This document shows positions 44,511 through 54,203 of a stretch of 64,000 bases of DNA, piece after piece. The stretch is from Neobacillus endophyticus. GTDB taxonomy: Bacteria; Bacillota; Bacilli; Bacillales; Cytobacillaceae. The stretch's first letter is position 1. Each line of letters begins with the position of its first letter. The stretch lies in assembly GCF_013248975.1 (NCBI RefSeq), contig NZ_JABRWH010000001.1, forward strand, positions 4,174,001-4,238,000, in the 5' to 3' direction. A program made the translations under genes and the position numbers. The notes under the pieces are model-generated. The model was not told the DNA's origin. It worked only from the letters and a program-made list of their open reading frames with translations, and did not search any database.

Positions 44511-45551
44511 TTAAATTTCAGGTTTTACTTGAGCTGAAACACTGCTTTTTGTTAAACCTTTGATCGCTTTAAAGCTCACAAATTTCTTATTTTCCTCATC
44601 CCAAAGGCGGAAACGTATAGATTTCAGGCTTGTAGCAAGTGTGATCGTCGGTACGTTTTGTAAAGGAAGTGTGTGATTGTGTGCTTCCTCCAATTTATAG
44701 TTGGGAACCCTTGGACTTAAATGGTGAACATGATGATAGCCAATATTCCCAGTAAGAAACTGAATAAATTTTGGAAGCTTATAAAAAGAACTTCCTTCCA
44801 CTGCTGCTTTTACATATTCCCAATCTTGATCCCCTTCAAAATAAGAATCTTCAAAAGTGTGCTGGACATAAAACAGCCAAATGCCCGCTGAACCTGATAG
44901 CATAAATATCGTTCCTTGTACTAAAAGAAACGCCTGCCATCCGACAGCCCAGCAGAGGAATCCTGCTAACGCTACAATCAATATATTCGTCAAATAAGTG
45001 TTCATACGTTCCTTTTTTCTTGCACCTTTTCGGTTAAATCTATTTTTAAGCAGAAAAACATATATCGGACCTAATCCAAACATAACAAAAGGATTGCGAT
45101 AAAAACGATATGCCAAACGCAGCCTTAATGGTGCTGCCACATATTCATCTATTGTGAGTGTCCAAATATCTCCTGTCCCCCGCTTATCTAAGTTCCCACT
45201 TGTAGCGTGATGGACAGCATGCTCATATCCCCATTGATCAAACGGGAAAATGGTTAAAACCCCCATAAAGGTTCCAACTATTCGATTGGCACGTCGGCTT
45301 TTAAAGAAGGAATGATGGGTACAATCATGAAAGATAATGAAAATCCTAACCAAAAACCCAGCTGCGATCACAGAAGGAACGAGTGATAGCCAATAAGAAA
45401 CAGATAAACTTTTATAAGCAAGGTACCATAAGATTAAAAAAGGTACGACGGTATTGATGAGCTGCCAAACACTTTCTTTCGTCGTTGATTTTTCATAAGG
45501 AGCAACTTGTTTTTTTAAATTAGAAGTATTTTTTAAGGTCAATTTATTCAA
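44511..45551 (-). CDS. des: Membrane acyl-lipid desaturase (Des, Δ5-type)
   Basis: 346 residues. Introduces a cis double bond into existing membrane phospholipid acyl chains, restoring fluidity in the cold. The three di-iron histidine boxes are HDCTHHSFF, HAVHHATSGN and HHVHHLSPRVPNY, with four to six membrane helices between. TTG start 45551 has AAGGAAGGG upstream. In B. subtilis des-desK-desR form a thermosensor circuit; here desK is missing and desR is decayed, so control must be lost or different. Confidence 0.93.
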   Translation of the reverse strand: MNKLTLKNTSNLKKQVAPYEKSTTKESVWQLINTVVPFLILWYLAYKSLSVSYWLSLVPSVIAAGFLVRIFIIFHDCTHHSFFKSRRANRIVGTFMGVLTIFPFDQWGYEHAVHHATSGNLDKRGTGDIWTLTIDEYVAAPLRLRLAYRFYRNPFVMFGLGPIYVFLLKNRFNRKGARKKERMNTYLTNILIVALAGFLCWAVGWQAFLLVQGTIFMLSGSAGIWLFYVQHTFEDSYFEGDQDWEYVKAAVEGSSFYKLPKFIQFLTGNIGYHHVHHLSPRVPNYKLEEAHNHTLPLQNVPTITLATSLKSIRFRLWDEENKKFVSFKAIKGLTKSSVSAQVKPEI

Positions 45552-46093
45552 ATTCCCTTCCTTTATATTGATAAAGTTTATTATAGTGGAATAAATATCA
45601 CCTTGTAAGTAGCAGGTGTCAGGTACAGACCATGATAAATGTCATATACAAGTTAGTTTCAAAGAAATAATCCGCAAAGGTTATTTTTTAAAATTTAGCT
45701 GTTATTATTCATTGTTGATTTTTTTTGCAGGCAAGAGAATTCAAAAGCGGAGAATTTCCGGCTAATGTATATAGAGGAAGTTTAAGAAGCAGATATAGGC
45801 GTAGATATTCCGATTAACTTCTCTAAATAAGACAAAACCCACTGTTTTGGATAATATAAAAGGAAAAACTTCCGTTATTTTTAAGGAAATAGGTGTATTT
45901 CCCAATTTAAACGGAATTTTACCGATTATTTTTCAAACACGGTGGATTCAATATTCAGCTATAACAGAGCTAAAATTTAAAATAAAAACCGATTTTTTCG
46001 GCACTTTTCAAGTATAATGAACCATATGCATATGAAATTTCTTTAAGAGAATTCTATACATATGTCTGAAAAAACAAAAAACGAGGTTAAGAA
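45552..46093. other. Intergenic stretch upstream of des and dbpA
   Basis: 540 bp between divergent genes. It holds the left copy of the 190-bp inverted repeat (45748-45940) and a probable dbpA promoter with TATAAT at 46013-46018. The long distance leaves room for a cold-shock-type 5' leader on dbpA. Confidence 0.5.
45748..45940 (+). repeat. 190-bp dispersed repeat, left copy
   Basis: Starts CGGAGAATTTCCGGCTAATG and runs to about ACGGAATTTTACCGATTATT. The reverse complement of 63808-64000 matches it along its whole length with scattered substitutions (for example AATGTAcATAGAGG for AATGTAtATAGAGG). It is non-coding on both strands. Probably a Bacillus intergenic repeat family or MITE. Confidence 0.85.
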
Positions 46094-47539
46094 ATGACGA
46101 AAAGAAGTTTTGCGGATTATCATGTAAGCGATGAAATAAAAAGAGCACTAGCTGTGTTAAAATACGAAACGCCAACAGAAGTTCAGAGTAAAGTCATTCC
46201 ATTATCAATGGAAAATCAAGATCTTATCGTAAAATCCCAAACAGGCAGTGGTAAGACTGCCTCCTTTGGCATTCCTGTTTGTGAAATGATGGAATGGGAG
46301 GAAAAAAAACCACAGGCCTTAATTCTTACTCCAACTAGGGAGCTTGCAGTTCAAGTACGTGAAGATATTACAAATATCGGAAGATTTAAACGCATTAAAG
46401 CGGTGGCCGTCTATGGGAAAGAACCTTTTACAAAACAGAAGGAGGAATTAAAACAAAAAACTCATGTAGTCGTGGGTACACCAGGACGGGTCATGGACCA
46501 TATTCAACGAGAAACCCTAGTTTTAGATCAAATAAAGTATCTTATCATTGATGAAGCAGATGAGATGTTGAATAGAGGTTTTATCGATGAAGTAGAAGAG
46601 ATCATCAAAGAGCTGCCTTTAGAGCGAGTAACGATGGTTTTTTCTGCCACCTTACCTAAAGATGTGGAAAATCTCTGTCATAAATATATGAAAGATCCAA
46701 TTCATATTGAAATTGAATCCACCGGGGTAACGGCCGATACCATTGAGCATTTTGTAATGGAAGTGAAAGAAGAAGAAAAGATTTCACTGCTTAAAGACGT
46801 CACGGTTGTAGAAAATCCAGACAGCTGCCTCATTTTCTGCCGAACCAAAGAACATGTAGATGCTGTGTACAGCGAATTAGAAAAAGCGAAATATTCTTGT
46901 GAAAGACTCCATGGAGGATTAGAACAAGAAGACCGGTTTGCTGTTATGGAAGGTTTCAAATTGGGGAACTTCCGCTATCTGGTGGCCACCGATGTAGCTG
47001 CCAGAGGGATTGATATTGATAATGTGACACTTGTCATCAACTATGATGTTCCTTTGGAAAAAGAGAGCTATGTGCACCGAACCGGGAGAACAGGCCGTGC
47101 AGGAAATAGAGGAAAAGCCATTACGTTTTCGACACCTTTTGAAGGAAAGTTCATGAAAGCAATTGAAAAATACATCGGCTTTGAGATTCCTGCTATAGAA
47201 GCTCCTAGCCACTTGGATGTGGCTGGCGGTAAAGCTGCTTTCGAAGAAAAACTTAGCGGCAGGCGAGTTGTTAGAAATAATAAAACAGCCCGAATCAATC
47301 AAGATATTATGAAACTCCATTTCAGCGGCGGAAAAAAGAAGAAAATTCGTGCTGTTGATTTTGTGGGAACGATCGCAAAAATCCCTGGAGTCACAGCAGA
47401 TGATATCGGCATTATAACCATCCACGATCATATGTCATATGTTGATATTCTGAATGGAAAGGGTTCACTAGTTTTACAAGCCATGGAGAATGCGACGATC
47501 AAAGGAAAGAAGTTAAAAGTGAGCAAAGCAATTAAATAA
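46094..47539 (+). CDS. dbpA: ATP-dependent RNA helicase DbpA (YxiN family)
   Basis: 481 residues. DEAD-box core: Q-motif region [13 protein letters not shown], Walker [20 protein letters not shown], and [10 protein letters not shown]. The C-terminal domain (about 405-481, [28 protein letters not shown]) is the RRM-like RNA-binding domain that targets YxiN/DbpA to 23S rRNA hairpin 92, so it acts in large-subunit assembly. The start is ATG 46094; GAGGTTAAGA precedes it. Monocistronic. Confidence 0.94.
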   Translation: MTKRSFADYHVSDEIKRALAVLKYETPTEVQSKVIPLSMENQDLIVKSQTGSGKTASFGIPVCEMMEWEEKKPQALILTPTRELAVQVREDITNIGRFKRIKAVAVYGKEPFTKQKEELKQKTHVVVGTPGRVMDHIQRETLVLDQIKYLIIDEADEMLNRGFIDEVEEIIKELPLERVTMVFSATLPKDVENLCHKYMKDPIHIEIESTGVTADTIEHFVMEVKEEEKISLLKDVTVVENPDSCLIFCRTKEHVDAVYSELEKAKYSCERLHGGLEQEDRFAVMEGFKLGNFRYLVATDVAARGIDIDNVTLVINYDVPLEKESYVHRTGRTGRAGNRGKAITFSTPFEGKFMKAIEKYIGFEIPAIEAPSHLDVAGGKAAFEEKLSGRRVVRNNKTARINQDIMKLHFSGGKKKKIRAVDFVGTIAKIPGVTADDIGIITIHDHMSYVDILNGKGSLVLQAMENATIKGKKLKVSKAIK

Positions 47540-47571
47540 CAAACTTTTACAGAATAAACTTTAATCCCTTT

Positions 47572-47608
47572 AATCCCCCTTATTTTAAAAAAGATAAGGG
47601 GATTTTTT
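47572..47608 (+). terminator. Intrinsic terminator of dbpA
   Basis: AATCCCCcTTAT / ATAAGGGGATT stem followed by TTTTTATTT. Confidence 0.85.
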
Positions 47609-47806
47609 ATTTAGGATTTAAAGTCAACAGTACGGGCATTTGTTACCTGTCCCCCATGCCCATCATACCAAGACAAATCATTATAACGAAAAAAAGCAAT
47701 TTCTTCTGCGATCGCATAGCAAATATGGTGCTTTTTGGGTCCGTTGAGGTTTCAAATGCAAGTACCAGGAGAATGTAGTAGAATAAATGGAACTGGAGGG
47801 GAATTG

Positions 47807-48958
47807 ATGAAAGTATATCTTTATTTGAAGAACGTAAAAAAAGTGATCTTGAAATTTGGAATTTTAAAAAAAGACATTGTATTTACCATATCACTCTTGT
47901 TAGCCATCCTAAGCTGTTTATTCCATGCACCAAAAATAGAATATATTAATTTTAAAGTATTAATCAGTTTATTTAATCTTATGCTCGCAGTTAAGGCTCT
48001 GGAAGACCTTAAACTATTGGATAAGTTCGCCATTGCTATACTGAGGAAATGTCATAATAGTAAAAGTGTTTCAGCCATCCTAATTTTATTATGCTTTTTT
48101 AGTTCCATGCTCGTAACGAATGATGTGGCATTATTAACATTTGTACCATTAACACTTATAATTAGTAAGATTATACAAACTTCTATGTTAGATACGATTA
48201 TACTAGAGACCATTGCGGCTAACATCGGAAGCAGCCTAACTCCTATGGGGAATCCTCAAAATCTTTTCATATTTACTTACTACGGAATAGAGCCCATAAA
48301 ATTTTTCACCACCATCCTTCTATTAGTGGTTCTTGGAATTATTCTGTTATTCTTTCTTAATCAAAGATTGAAGAGTAAAACACTGGAAATGGAACTTCCG
48401 ACGATTCCTATAAAAAATAAAAATAAGGCAACCGTTTGGGGAATTCTATTTTGCATCATATCTGCATCCATACTAGGAGTTTTAAGCTACAAACTTGTGT
48501 TCATCATCGTATTGGGAACCGCATATATCCTTGATATAAAATTACTCAAGAAAATTGATTATTTATTGCTGATTACGTTTATATGTTTTTTTATATTTAT
48601 AGGAAACGTATCGGAATTAAAGGTAGTACACTCATTTGCAACCGAAAATCTCAAAAGTCCAACATCTATCTTCTTCAGTTCCATCATTTTAAGCCAACTG
48701 ATCAGCAATGTGCCAGCTGCGATCTTTTTATCAAAATTCACCGTGCAATGGCAGCCTTTATTAGTTGGTGTGGATTTAGGAGGACTAGGTACGATTGTTG
48801 CTTCCCTCGCAAGTGTCATTTCATATAAACTTTTTATTAAAAAAGATCCACAAAAAAGTAAAATGTACCTTATAAAGTTTAGCTTTTATAACTTTTCCAT
48901 TTTAGCTCTATTAACTCTTGTTTATTATTTTACAATGAAAAATCAATTTTTCTTTTAA
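47807..48958 (+). CDS. SLC13/ArsB-type (ion transporter superfamily) membrane transporter
   Basis: 383 residues from ATG 47807 (GGAGGGG 6 nt upstream). About ten membrane helices, with duplicated re-entrant-loop motifs characteristic of the ion-transporter superfamily: SMLVTNDVALLTFVPL and IGSSLTPMGNPQNLFIF in the first half, and LISNVPAAIFLSKF with GGLGTIVASLASVISY in the second. Relatives move citrate or other dicarboxylates, arsenite or sulfate; the substrate is not evident. No regulator is adjacent. The upstream reading frame extension to 47735 lacks a ribosome site. Confidence 0.85.
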   Translation: MKVYLYLKNVKKVILKFGILKKDIVFTISLLLAILSCLFHAPKIEYINFKVLISLFNLMLAVKALEDLKLLDKFAIAILRKCHNSKSVSAILILLCFFSSMLVTNDVALLTFVPLTLIISKIIQTSMLDTIILETIAANIGSSLTPMGNPQNLFIFTYYGIEPIKFFTTILLLVVLGIILLFFLNQRLKSKTLEMELPTIPIKNKNKATVWGILFCIISASILGVLSYKLVFIIVLGTAYILDIKLLKKIDYLLLITFICFFIFIGNVSELKVVHSFATENLKSPTSIFFSSIILSQLISNVPAAIFLSKFTVQWQPLLVGVDLGGLGTIVASLASVISYKLFIKKDPQKSKMYLIKFSFYNFSILALLTLVYYFTMKNQFFF

Positions 48959-49404
48959 TATACCAATTAGTAGGTTTAAGCAACTTAGAATCCTACGAAT
49001 ATAAATAACACCATTTCTCATGAGGAAATGGGGTTTCAATATTGGGTTTGCCTTAACGTATTTCAATTAGGGGTACCGCCCACTAACTATCTAACTAAGG
49101 AAAATGATATCTTCCAAACGTACAAAACACTATTATTTCTGTACGATCATGGAAAGGATGGTGTTTTTTATTTGTAGGGAGCTTTTAAATGAACTTACTC
49201 TGTTGCAAGGAACTTTAAACCCTCTGTTCGAAAAAAGGATAAGCTGAAATCAATGGGTTATGTATTTGTGACAATAAGGTTTAAACGTTTTTGGAATCCT
49301 GCTTAAATAAAAGGCTATATTAAATTCTAATGTTGATTAGTGACCATAAGAAAACCGCCTTTGTGAAAAGGCGGTTAATTGAGTTATCGTCCACGTTAGT
49401 TTAA
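48959..49404. other. Intergenic stretch between transporter and lspA
   Basis: AT-rich; contains a weak hairpin CCATTTCTcatgAGGAAATGG (49011-49033) that may end the transporter transcript, and the lspA terminator at 49348-49378. No gene seen. Confidence 0.5.
49348..49378 (-). terminator. Intrinsic terminator of lspA
   Basis: Minus strand AACCGCCTTT-tcac-AAAGGCGGTT followed by TTCTT. Confidence 0.82.
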
Positions 49405-49902
49405 TTAATAGGCTTTCTTAACTTTGCTCTCTTTTATCCATTCAAAAGAGGCATTGGTAAAAATAAGTACAACACCCAAAAAAATAGCTGAATCTGCTAT
49501 GTTAAAAATCTGAAGCGGATAAAACAAATGTCCGAAAATTGTAAAATGAAAATTAAATTGAATGAAATCTACCACTTTACCGAAAAATATTCGATCCGTA
49601 AGATTCCCGATCGCCCCACCTAAAATAAAACTACTTGCAATTGCTAAGATTTTCCTCTTTTCTCTCAACACTTTGCGAATGTACCACAAAATTCCACATA
49701 TAATAATGAACGTAATTGCAATAAACAACCAATGTTGCCCCTCTAAAATACCATAAGCCGCTCCTCTGTTACGGATTGAAGTGATTTGAAGGACATCTCG
49801 AATCATAGGATGGGATTCATTCAAACTAAGTTTATTCCTAATAATCCATTTGGAATATTGATCAATTAATAAGACGAATAATGCAATAGCATAATAAATC
49901 AA
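49405..49902 (-). CDS. lspA: Lipoprotein signal peptidase (signal peptidase II), orphan copy
   Basis: 165 residues and four membrane helices. An aspartyl protease that removes signal peptides from diacylated prolipoproteins. The conserved boxes are IDQYSKW, IRNRGAAYGIL, GGAIGNLTDRIFFGKVVDFIQF (first catalytic Asp) and FNIADSAIFLG (second catalytic Asp). It lies apart from the usual lspA-rluD-pyr setting, so it is probably an extra copy. GGGAGA precedes the ATG. No lipoprotein gene is adjacent. Confidence 0.93.
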   Translation of the reverse strand: MIYYAIALFVLLIDQYSKWIIRNKLSLNESHPMIRDVLQITSIRNRGAAYGILEGQHWLFIAITFIIICGILWYIRKVLREKRKILAIASSFILGGAIGNLTDRIFFGKVVDFIQFNFHFTIFGHLFYPLQIFNIADSAIFLGVVLIFTNASFEWIKESKVKKAY

Positions 49903-50384
49903 ATTATGGTCTCCCTTTCTGAAATAAAGTGGGGTCTCACTTAGTATAAGAAAAATAGTTTTTGAATTCCCAATACTTATTCAATAATACCATATTTCGG
50001 CAATAAATCATTGGTTTTTCATAATAGATTGCAACAATATCCTGACCGTTAGCTTAATAAGAATAAGCAGAAAGCCGAAGCTTTGTGTTCGTGTCGGTGA
50101 CAGTAAACAGACACAATTTGACCAACATATTTTTCTTATTCGATGAGGTATTCTCATATTCCTTGCTGTCTATAAAACGGAACCAAGCCAAATAAAAAAG
50201 AACGAAAATACCGCCCTTTTTACCTTTAAAAAATGAAATGTATGCATAGAATTGCAGAATCTCGAGTGTAAAGTTTTGTAAAATCCGTCAAATGCTTTTT
50301 CGTAAATTTGTTTTAAAATACCAAGAAGAATCTTATGGTAGTTATGTTCTCTAATATTTCTGAAGCCGTCTATTTGAATGATGT
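49903..50384. other. Intergenic stretch with short direct repeat
   Basis: 480 bp without a convincing gene. It holds the first copy of a 33-bp repeat (50191-50223) whose second copy lies at 54037-54069, and the downstream end of the RQC-domain gene unit. Confidence 0.5.
50191..50223 (+). repeat. 33-bp direct repeat, copy 1
   Basis: AATAAAAAAGAACGAAAATA followed by CCGCCCTTTTTAC; one substitution from 54037-54069. The pair brackets the RQC/DoxX/kinase-like segment. Confidence 0.7.
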
Positions 50385-51203
50385 TTACTCAATAAATCTT
50401 GCTACTGCTCCTCCGCATTTTCGGCATTTTCCTTCCAAAATAATTCCATGAGGTGATTCTTTAACCACATAATTTTCAATTTGAACAGCATCACGACAAG
50501 AAGAACACCAAACATTTCCTTCCAGTTTTTTGCGTATTTCTACCGGATTCGAAAGCCATTTTTTATTGGCAGAAAAAGAGAGAACGTCTTGATCTGAATC
50601 ATTCTCTAGGGGTCTTTCTATTTGCTCTAAAATATCAATCACTTCTTGAATTTTTGCTTTAACTTTTTTATATTCGATTATTTGCCATGCTTTTAAAATG
50701 GTAATGAAATCTTTCTTTCCGGAGACCGCAATTTTATCCAATAATAAATGAATCATACCTCGGTTGCGATCCTTTAAATTCTCGACAAATTCATATAATT
50801 GATGTTGGGCTGCTTCGATAAGCCTATCCATAAGTTCATCTGTGTACGTATCGCGTTCAATTTCCCAGCCCTTATCAGTAAAAACAAGCAGCGGTAGTCT
50901 GCCATCATAATCAATATCTAAAAAGTCATGGAGGATCATCCAGTCTATTTTCGCAAGAATTTCTTTTTGCGTAAGACCTTTGAATGCACCATACACAGGG
51001 CTGTCATCCAATTCAAGTTCTAACAGCTTTTTATCTTTGGAACCCGCAAGAATTTTCGCAAGCATTCCACGCCCTCCGCTCATGATTAAATCATCTGCCC
51101 CTCTTAAAATCGTTTTGATTTCATGATCTGGCAGAGTCTTAATCCCGTTAGATTCAGCTCGACACTGATTCGTTTTTCTTTTTTCCCCATTTTGTTCCCT
51201 CAT
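50385..51203 (-). CDS. RQC-minor-type DNA-binding protein with zinc ribbon
   Basis: 272 residues. The N-terminal winged-helix part (about 22-125: LPDHEIKTILRGADDLIMSGGRGMLAKILAGSK ... YGAFKGLTQKEILAKIDWMILHDFLDI) resembles RQC domains found outside RecQ helicases, known as RQC-minor. A helical middle follows, then a C-terminal zinc ribbon with CSSC and CRKCGG. It presumably binds unusual DNA or RNA structures. No helicase is fused or adjacent, though two helicase-like ATPases lie a few kilobases away in the same accessory region. Confidence 0.75.
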   Translation of the reverse strand: MREQNGEKRKTNQCRAESNGIKTLPDHEIKTILRGADDLIMSGGRGMLAKILAGSKDKKLLELELDDSPVYGAFKGLTQKEILAKIDWMILHDFLDIDYDGRLPLLVFTDKGWEIERDTYTDELMDRLIEAAQHQLYEFVENLKDRNRGMIHLLLDKIAVSGKKDFITILKAWQIIEYKKVKAKIQEVIDILEQIERPLENDSDQDVLSFSANKKWLSNPVEIRKKLEGNVWCSSCRDAVQIENYVVKESPHGIILEGKCRKCGGAVARFIE

Positions 51204-51492
51204 CTTTTATTAATACTTTAATTACCTAATGAAAAGTATATCCATGGAAATGCTTTACAAACAACTTATACAGCAGGGATTTTAATTTCCAGTGGTAAAT
51301 ATTTTGCAATTCAGATGGGGTTTTCTCGTTTAATTCGAATGGTGTCTCAAATAATATTCCCATCTACCTTATAAAAAAAATAATAGTATTATTTCTATAT
51401 TAAAAGATATTTTACTATTTAACATTTTTAAAGAGAAATAAATGAAATAAAAGAATCAATTAGCCCTGTGATCCATCGCCATAAACATAAAG

Positions 51493-51732
51493 TCACCAAT
51501 AATAACAAGTACCCCATCCTTTAAAAGAGTGAGGTACTTTTCCGTCCCAACAGGTTATGAATTTTAGCGGATATATAATTTGACCTGATGGTTTGAATTG
51601 AGCCTTAGGTTTAGCACTGTGTTTTACATGATGAACAGTATGATTTTCTTTTGCAGAAAATTTACGAATGAACGGGATCAACCAACGGTCTAAGCCGACA
51701 AGTATTGGACTGATGACAATATAAAAGGACAA
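51493..51732 (-). pseudogene. DoxX 3' fragment (decayed copy 1)
   Basis: The readable GLDRWLIPFIRKFSAKENHTV matches the C-terminus of the DoxX-like pseudogene at 53367 (GLDRWVIPFIRKFAAKENLTV). Nucleotide similarity extends downstream over the shared stretch CACCAATAA...CCCAACAGGTTATGAATT (51493-51580 against 53218-53305). Only the last part of the gene is present, with an altered 3' end. It is a partial duplication. Confidence 0.75.
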
Positions 51733-51996
51733 GCTTTTGCTTGCCCTGGCACTTTTTCCAACATAATTGACCTGATATATCTTAATTGTGTCCTTCTGAT
51801 TTGGTGTTATAACTCGTACCTATTTATGTAAAACTAGGACATGCCCCATACCCTTTGCTTTCTCGCAAAATAAGATAAATAAAGCAAGAGTTTATATAGT
51901 TGCAAACATAAATTCCTATTAAAACAGTTAATCGTCTTTTTTCAGGAAAACATTTATGCATGCCAAACTAATTTGATTTAGGAGGTGTCGGTTATT

Positions 51997-52536
51997 ATGT
52001 CTAAAAGTGAAGGATTAAATTCTAATCAAAACATCTTATCTAGTAATGATCAACGAACTATTGATTCATGGATTGTAAATATGAATAAAAGGGGCTATTG
52101 GGATATAAATCATCGGATTAGTGTAGCTAAGAAAAGTTTAAAGTTAAATTACGATATCATTGGAAATGGTTTTTTTAGGATAGTTTATGATTTGGGGAAT
52201 GGATATGTACTTAAAGTCGCTATTTCAAATTCCGGGATTGAAAGTAATAAAACTGAATATGAAATATATAATAAGTGTTCTCCGAAAATAAGAAACAGCC
52301 TGTGCCCAGTCATACAGTATGGTCATGGTTGGATCATAATGAAGAAGCTGACGAGAAAAATTCCTGAAATTACACCAAATATGATATTACGACTGAAAAA
52401 CCAATTCCTAACTTATGGAATTATACCTCATGATTTAAAGAGGGACAATTTAGCCCTATCTAATAGAGATACCATCACTGTTATTGATTATGGAAATTTT
52501 GTTATGAAAGGGGAACTAAATTCTTTTCCATTTTGA
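51997..52536 (+). CDS. Miniature protein-kinase-like protein
   Basis: 179 residues from ATG 51997 (GGAGGTG 11 nt upstream). It shows a stripped-down kinase fold: a Gly-containing turn IGNGFFRIVYDLGNGYVLKVAI with candidate ATP-binding Lys in LKVA, a hinge-like WIIMKKL, a catalytic-loop-like HDLKRDNLAL (Asp and Asn placed as in HxD...N) and DYGNF in place of DFG. Full kinases are about 250 residues, so much of the C-lobe is absent. It may be a phage-type or toxin-like kinase, or a pseudokinase. It sits alone between two DoxX relics and next to an IS remnant, suggesting horizontal gain. Confidence 0.65.
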   Translation: MSKSEGLNSNQNILSSNDQRTIDSWIVNMNKRGYWDINHRISVAKKSLKLNYDIIGNGFFRIVYDLGNGYVLKVAISNSGIESNKTEYEIYNKCSPKIRNSLCPVIQYGHGWIIMKKLTRKIPEITPNMILRLKNQFLTYGIIPHDLKRDNLALSNRDTITVIDYGNFVMKGELNSFPF

Positions 52537-52790
52537 GAAACCCTCGAATTTATCCTCCTACTCCTCTTTGAAGCAACTCCTTTCTCCAATTCCTCAATCT
52601 TATCTTATGCACTCATTCGTATTTCATGGTCTAAAGTGGCCCCCTTCGTCAAGACACTAATTTAATATTTTTAAGGTGAGTCAGAAACCAATTATGAATG
52701 TCTGCTTTTTGAAGCACGAGGTGCTCACTGGGGCATCAGAGGATAGTGTGAATTTTTTGTAAGCGATTCATCCTACTTTATTCTTCCTTC

Positions 52791-53135
52791 TTAAAGAGTC
52801 ACGTATTCTTTTAAATAGACTTCTTCATACTTGAGCGTTCTCCATAGTTTTTCGGTTATGATACTGTCAAGTGCTTGGCCTTTCCCAACCAGCATATAGA
52901 TTTTCGATTTGTTGTTCATATTCAGCTTTCAACTGATCAGCCTTTTTATTGTCTTTTGCAAATATTTGGGGCATTTGTTCAAGGAAAGCATTTCGCCATT
53001 GACGAATTTGCTTTACATGGATCCCATGAAAGGAAGCAATTTCATTTATGGTTTTTTCTTCTTTTAGATCCTCAGCACGATTTGAGATTTAAACTTTGTT
53101 GTATATCGTTTTCTTTTATAAACCTACTTTAACAT
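52791..53135 (-). mobile_element. IS3-family transposase remnant
   Basis: Minus strand. Translation with frame shifts gives an OrfA-like start (KRKRYTTKFKSQIVLR ... TINEIASFHGIHVKQIRQWR), its coiled-coil (EYEQQIENLYA), and then the end of an OrfB (EKLWRTLKYEEVYLKEY) joined directly. The whole DDE catalytic part is deleted. No terminal repeats were identified. The region 52537-52790 shows nothing else. Confidence 0.8.
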
Positions 53136-53366
53136 CTCCTTATTTCGTGACTAGATTCTTGCGGCATTTATAAAAAGAATAAATTAGCCTCTTGTGATCC
53201 ATCTCCAAAAACAGTAAGTCACCAATAACAAAAAATACCCCACCCTTTAAAAGAGTGTTGTACTTTTCCACCCCAACAGGTTATGAATTATAGGGGATAT
53301 ATAATTTAACCTGTTGGTTTCTGATTAAAGTATGCAAGTTTTTGATTTTTAAAATTGAGCCTTCTG

Positions 53367-53883
53367 TTAAGCACTTTGTTTAACTTTATGAACAGTAAGA
53401 TTTTCTTTTGCGGCAAATTTACGAATGAAGGGGATCACCCAACGGTCTAAGCCGATCCGTCCTGCGTTGAAGCCGGCAGCGAGAATGATGACACCAAGTA
53501 AAATGTCTAATGGGTTAGTAGAAACAGTAACAGCAAATACGTAAGAGAAGTTCATGCCAAGTCCAAAGAATGCGGCAGTTGTTGTCAGGCATCCAAGGAT
53601 TAAACCTAAGCCAATCAAGAATTAACCAAATGGTACTAATACATTAAATAGATGTGCATTTGGTAATGCAAAGTGTTTTAAGAAAGCAACATAAGTTGGA
53701 TGTATGACACTGCCAGTTGGCCCAACAACAGGTTTAGCAACAGCTAGCTCCTGCTAAAAATCCAGAAGCATCAAATTTTTCGCCATAAATATTTTCAAAG
53801 CCAGCCATTAAAAATTCGTATCCAACGTATAAAGTAAGAAAGAAAGCAGCTAGTTTATTTTGTCTTAAAAATTTGTTAAACAT
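53367..53883 (-). pseudogene. DoxX-family membrane protein, frameshift and nonsense
   Basis: From ATG 53883 (AAAAGGGGGC upstream) the frame gives MFNKFLRQNKLAAFFLTLYV and later SGFLAGAS. It then shifts near 53750 into VAKPVVGPTGSVIHPTYVAFL and meets TAA at about 53622, where GEFLIGLGL would need GAA, before continuing to VHKVKQSA. Four membrane helices of a DoxX / thiosulfate-quinone-reductase-like protein can be rebuilt. At least two lesions make it non-functional unless the sequence is in error. A partial duplicate lies at 51493. Confidence 0.85.
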
Positions 53884-54203
53884 ATAAAAGCCCCCTTTTA
53901 TTAATTAGTATTATTAACTTGATTACATTGTTATTATAATCCTTTTATTTTGATTAAAGAGTAATTTGCTCAGTATATCACATAGCATTCAAAAAGTCTG
54001 AACGTTTTTTGAACCAGTTCAAATATTCCGCTTAAAAATAAAAAAGAACGAAAATATCGCCCTTTTTACACTTAGAATATTTTTCGCTTTAATATGTAGG
54101 TTAGTAAAAGTCAATCTTTGATCTAATGTTGCCATTATGCAAAAAAGATTTACTCAATGAAAAATAATCGAAAATCGGCAATTTAACAGCCTTCATGACT
54201 CAT
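53884..54203. other. Intergenic stretch with second copy of 33-bp repeat
   Basis: 320 bp, AT-rich, holding the upstream region of the doxX pseudogene and repeat copy 2 at 54037-54069. No gene seen. Confidence 0.5.
54037..54069 (+). repeat. 33-bp direct repeat, copy 2
   Basis: AATAAAAAAGAACGAAAATA followed by TCGCCCTTTTTAC; see 50191-50223. Confidence 0.7.

Noticed and set aside
46919..47431. 170-residue minus-strand frame within dbpA
   Set aside because: Antisense to a strongly conserved helicase, with no ribosome site or protein-like pattern.
52875..53132. 85-residue plus-strand frame
   Set aside because: Reverse strand of an IS3 orfA remnant.
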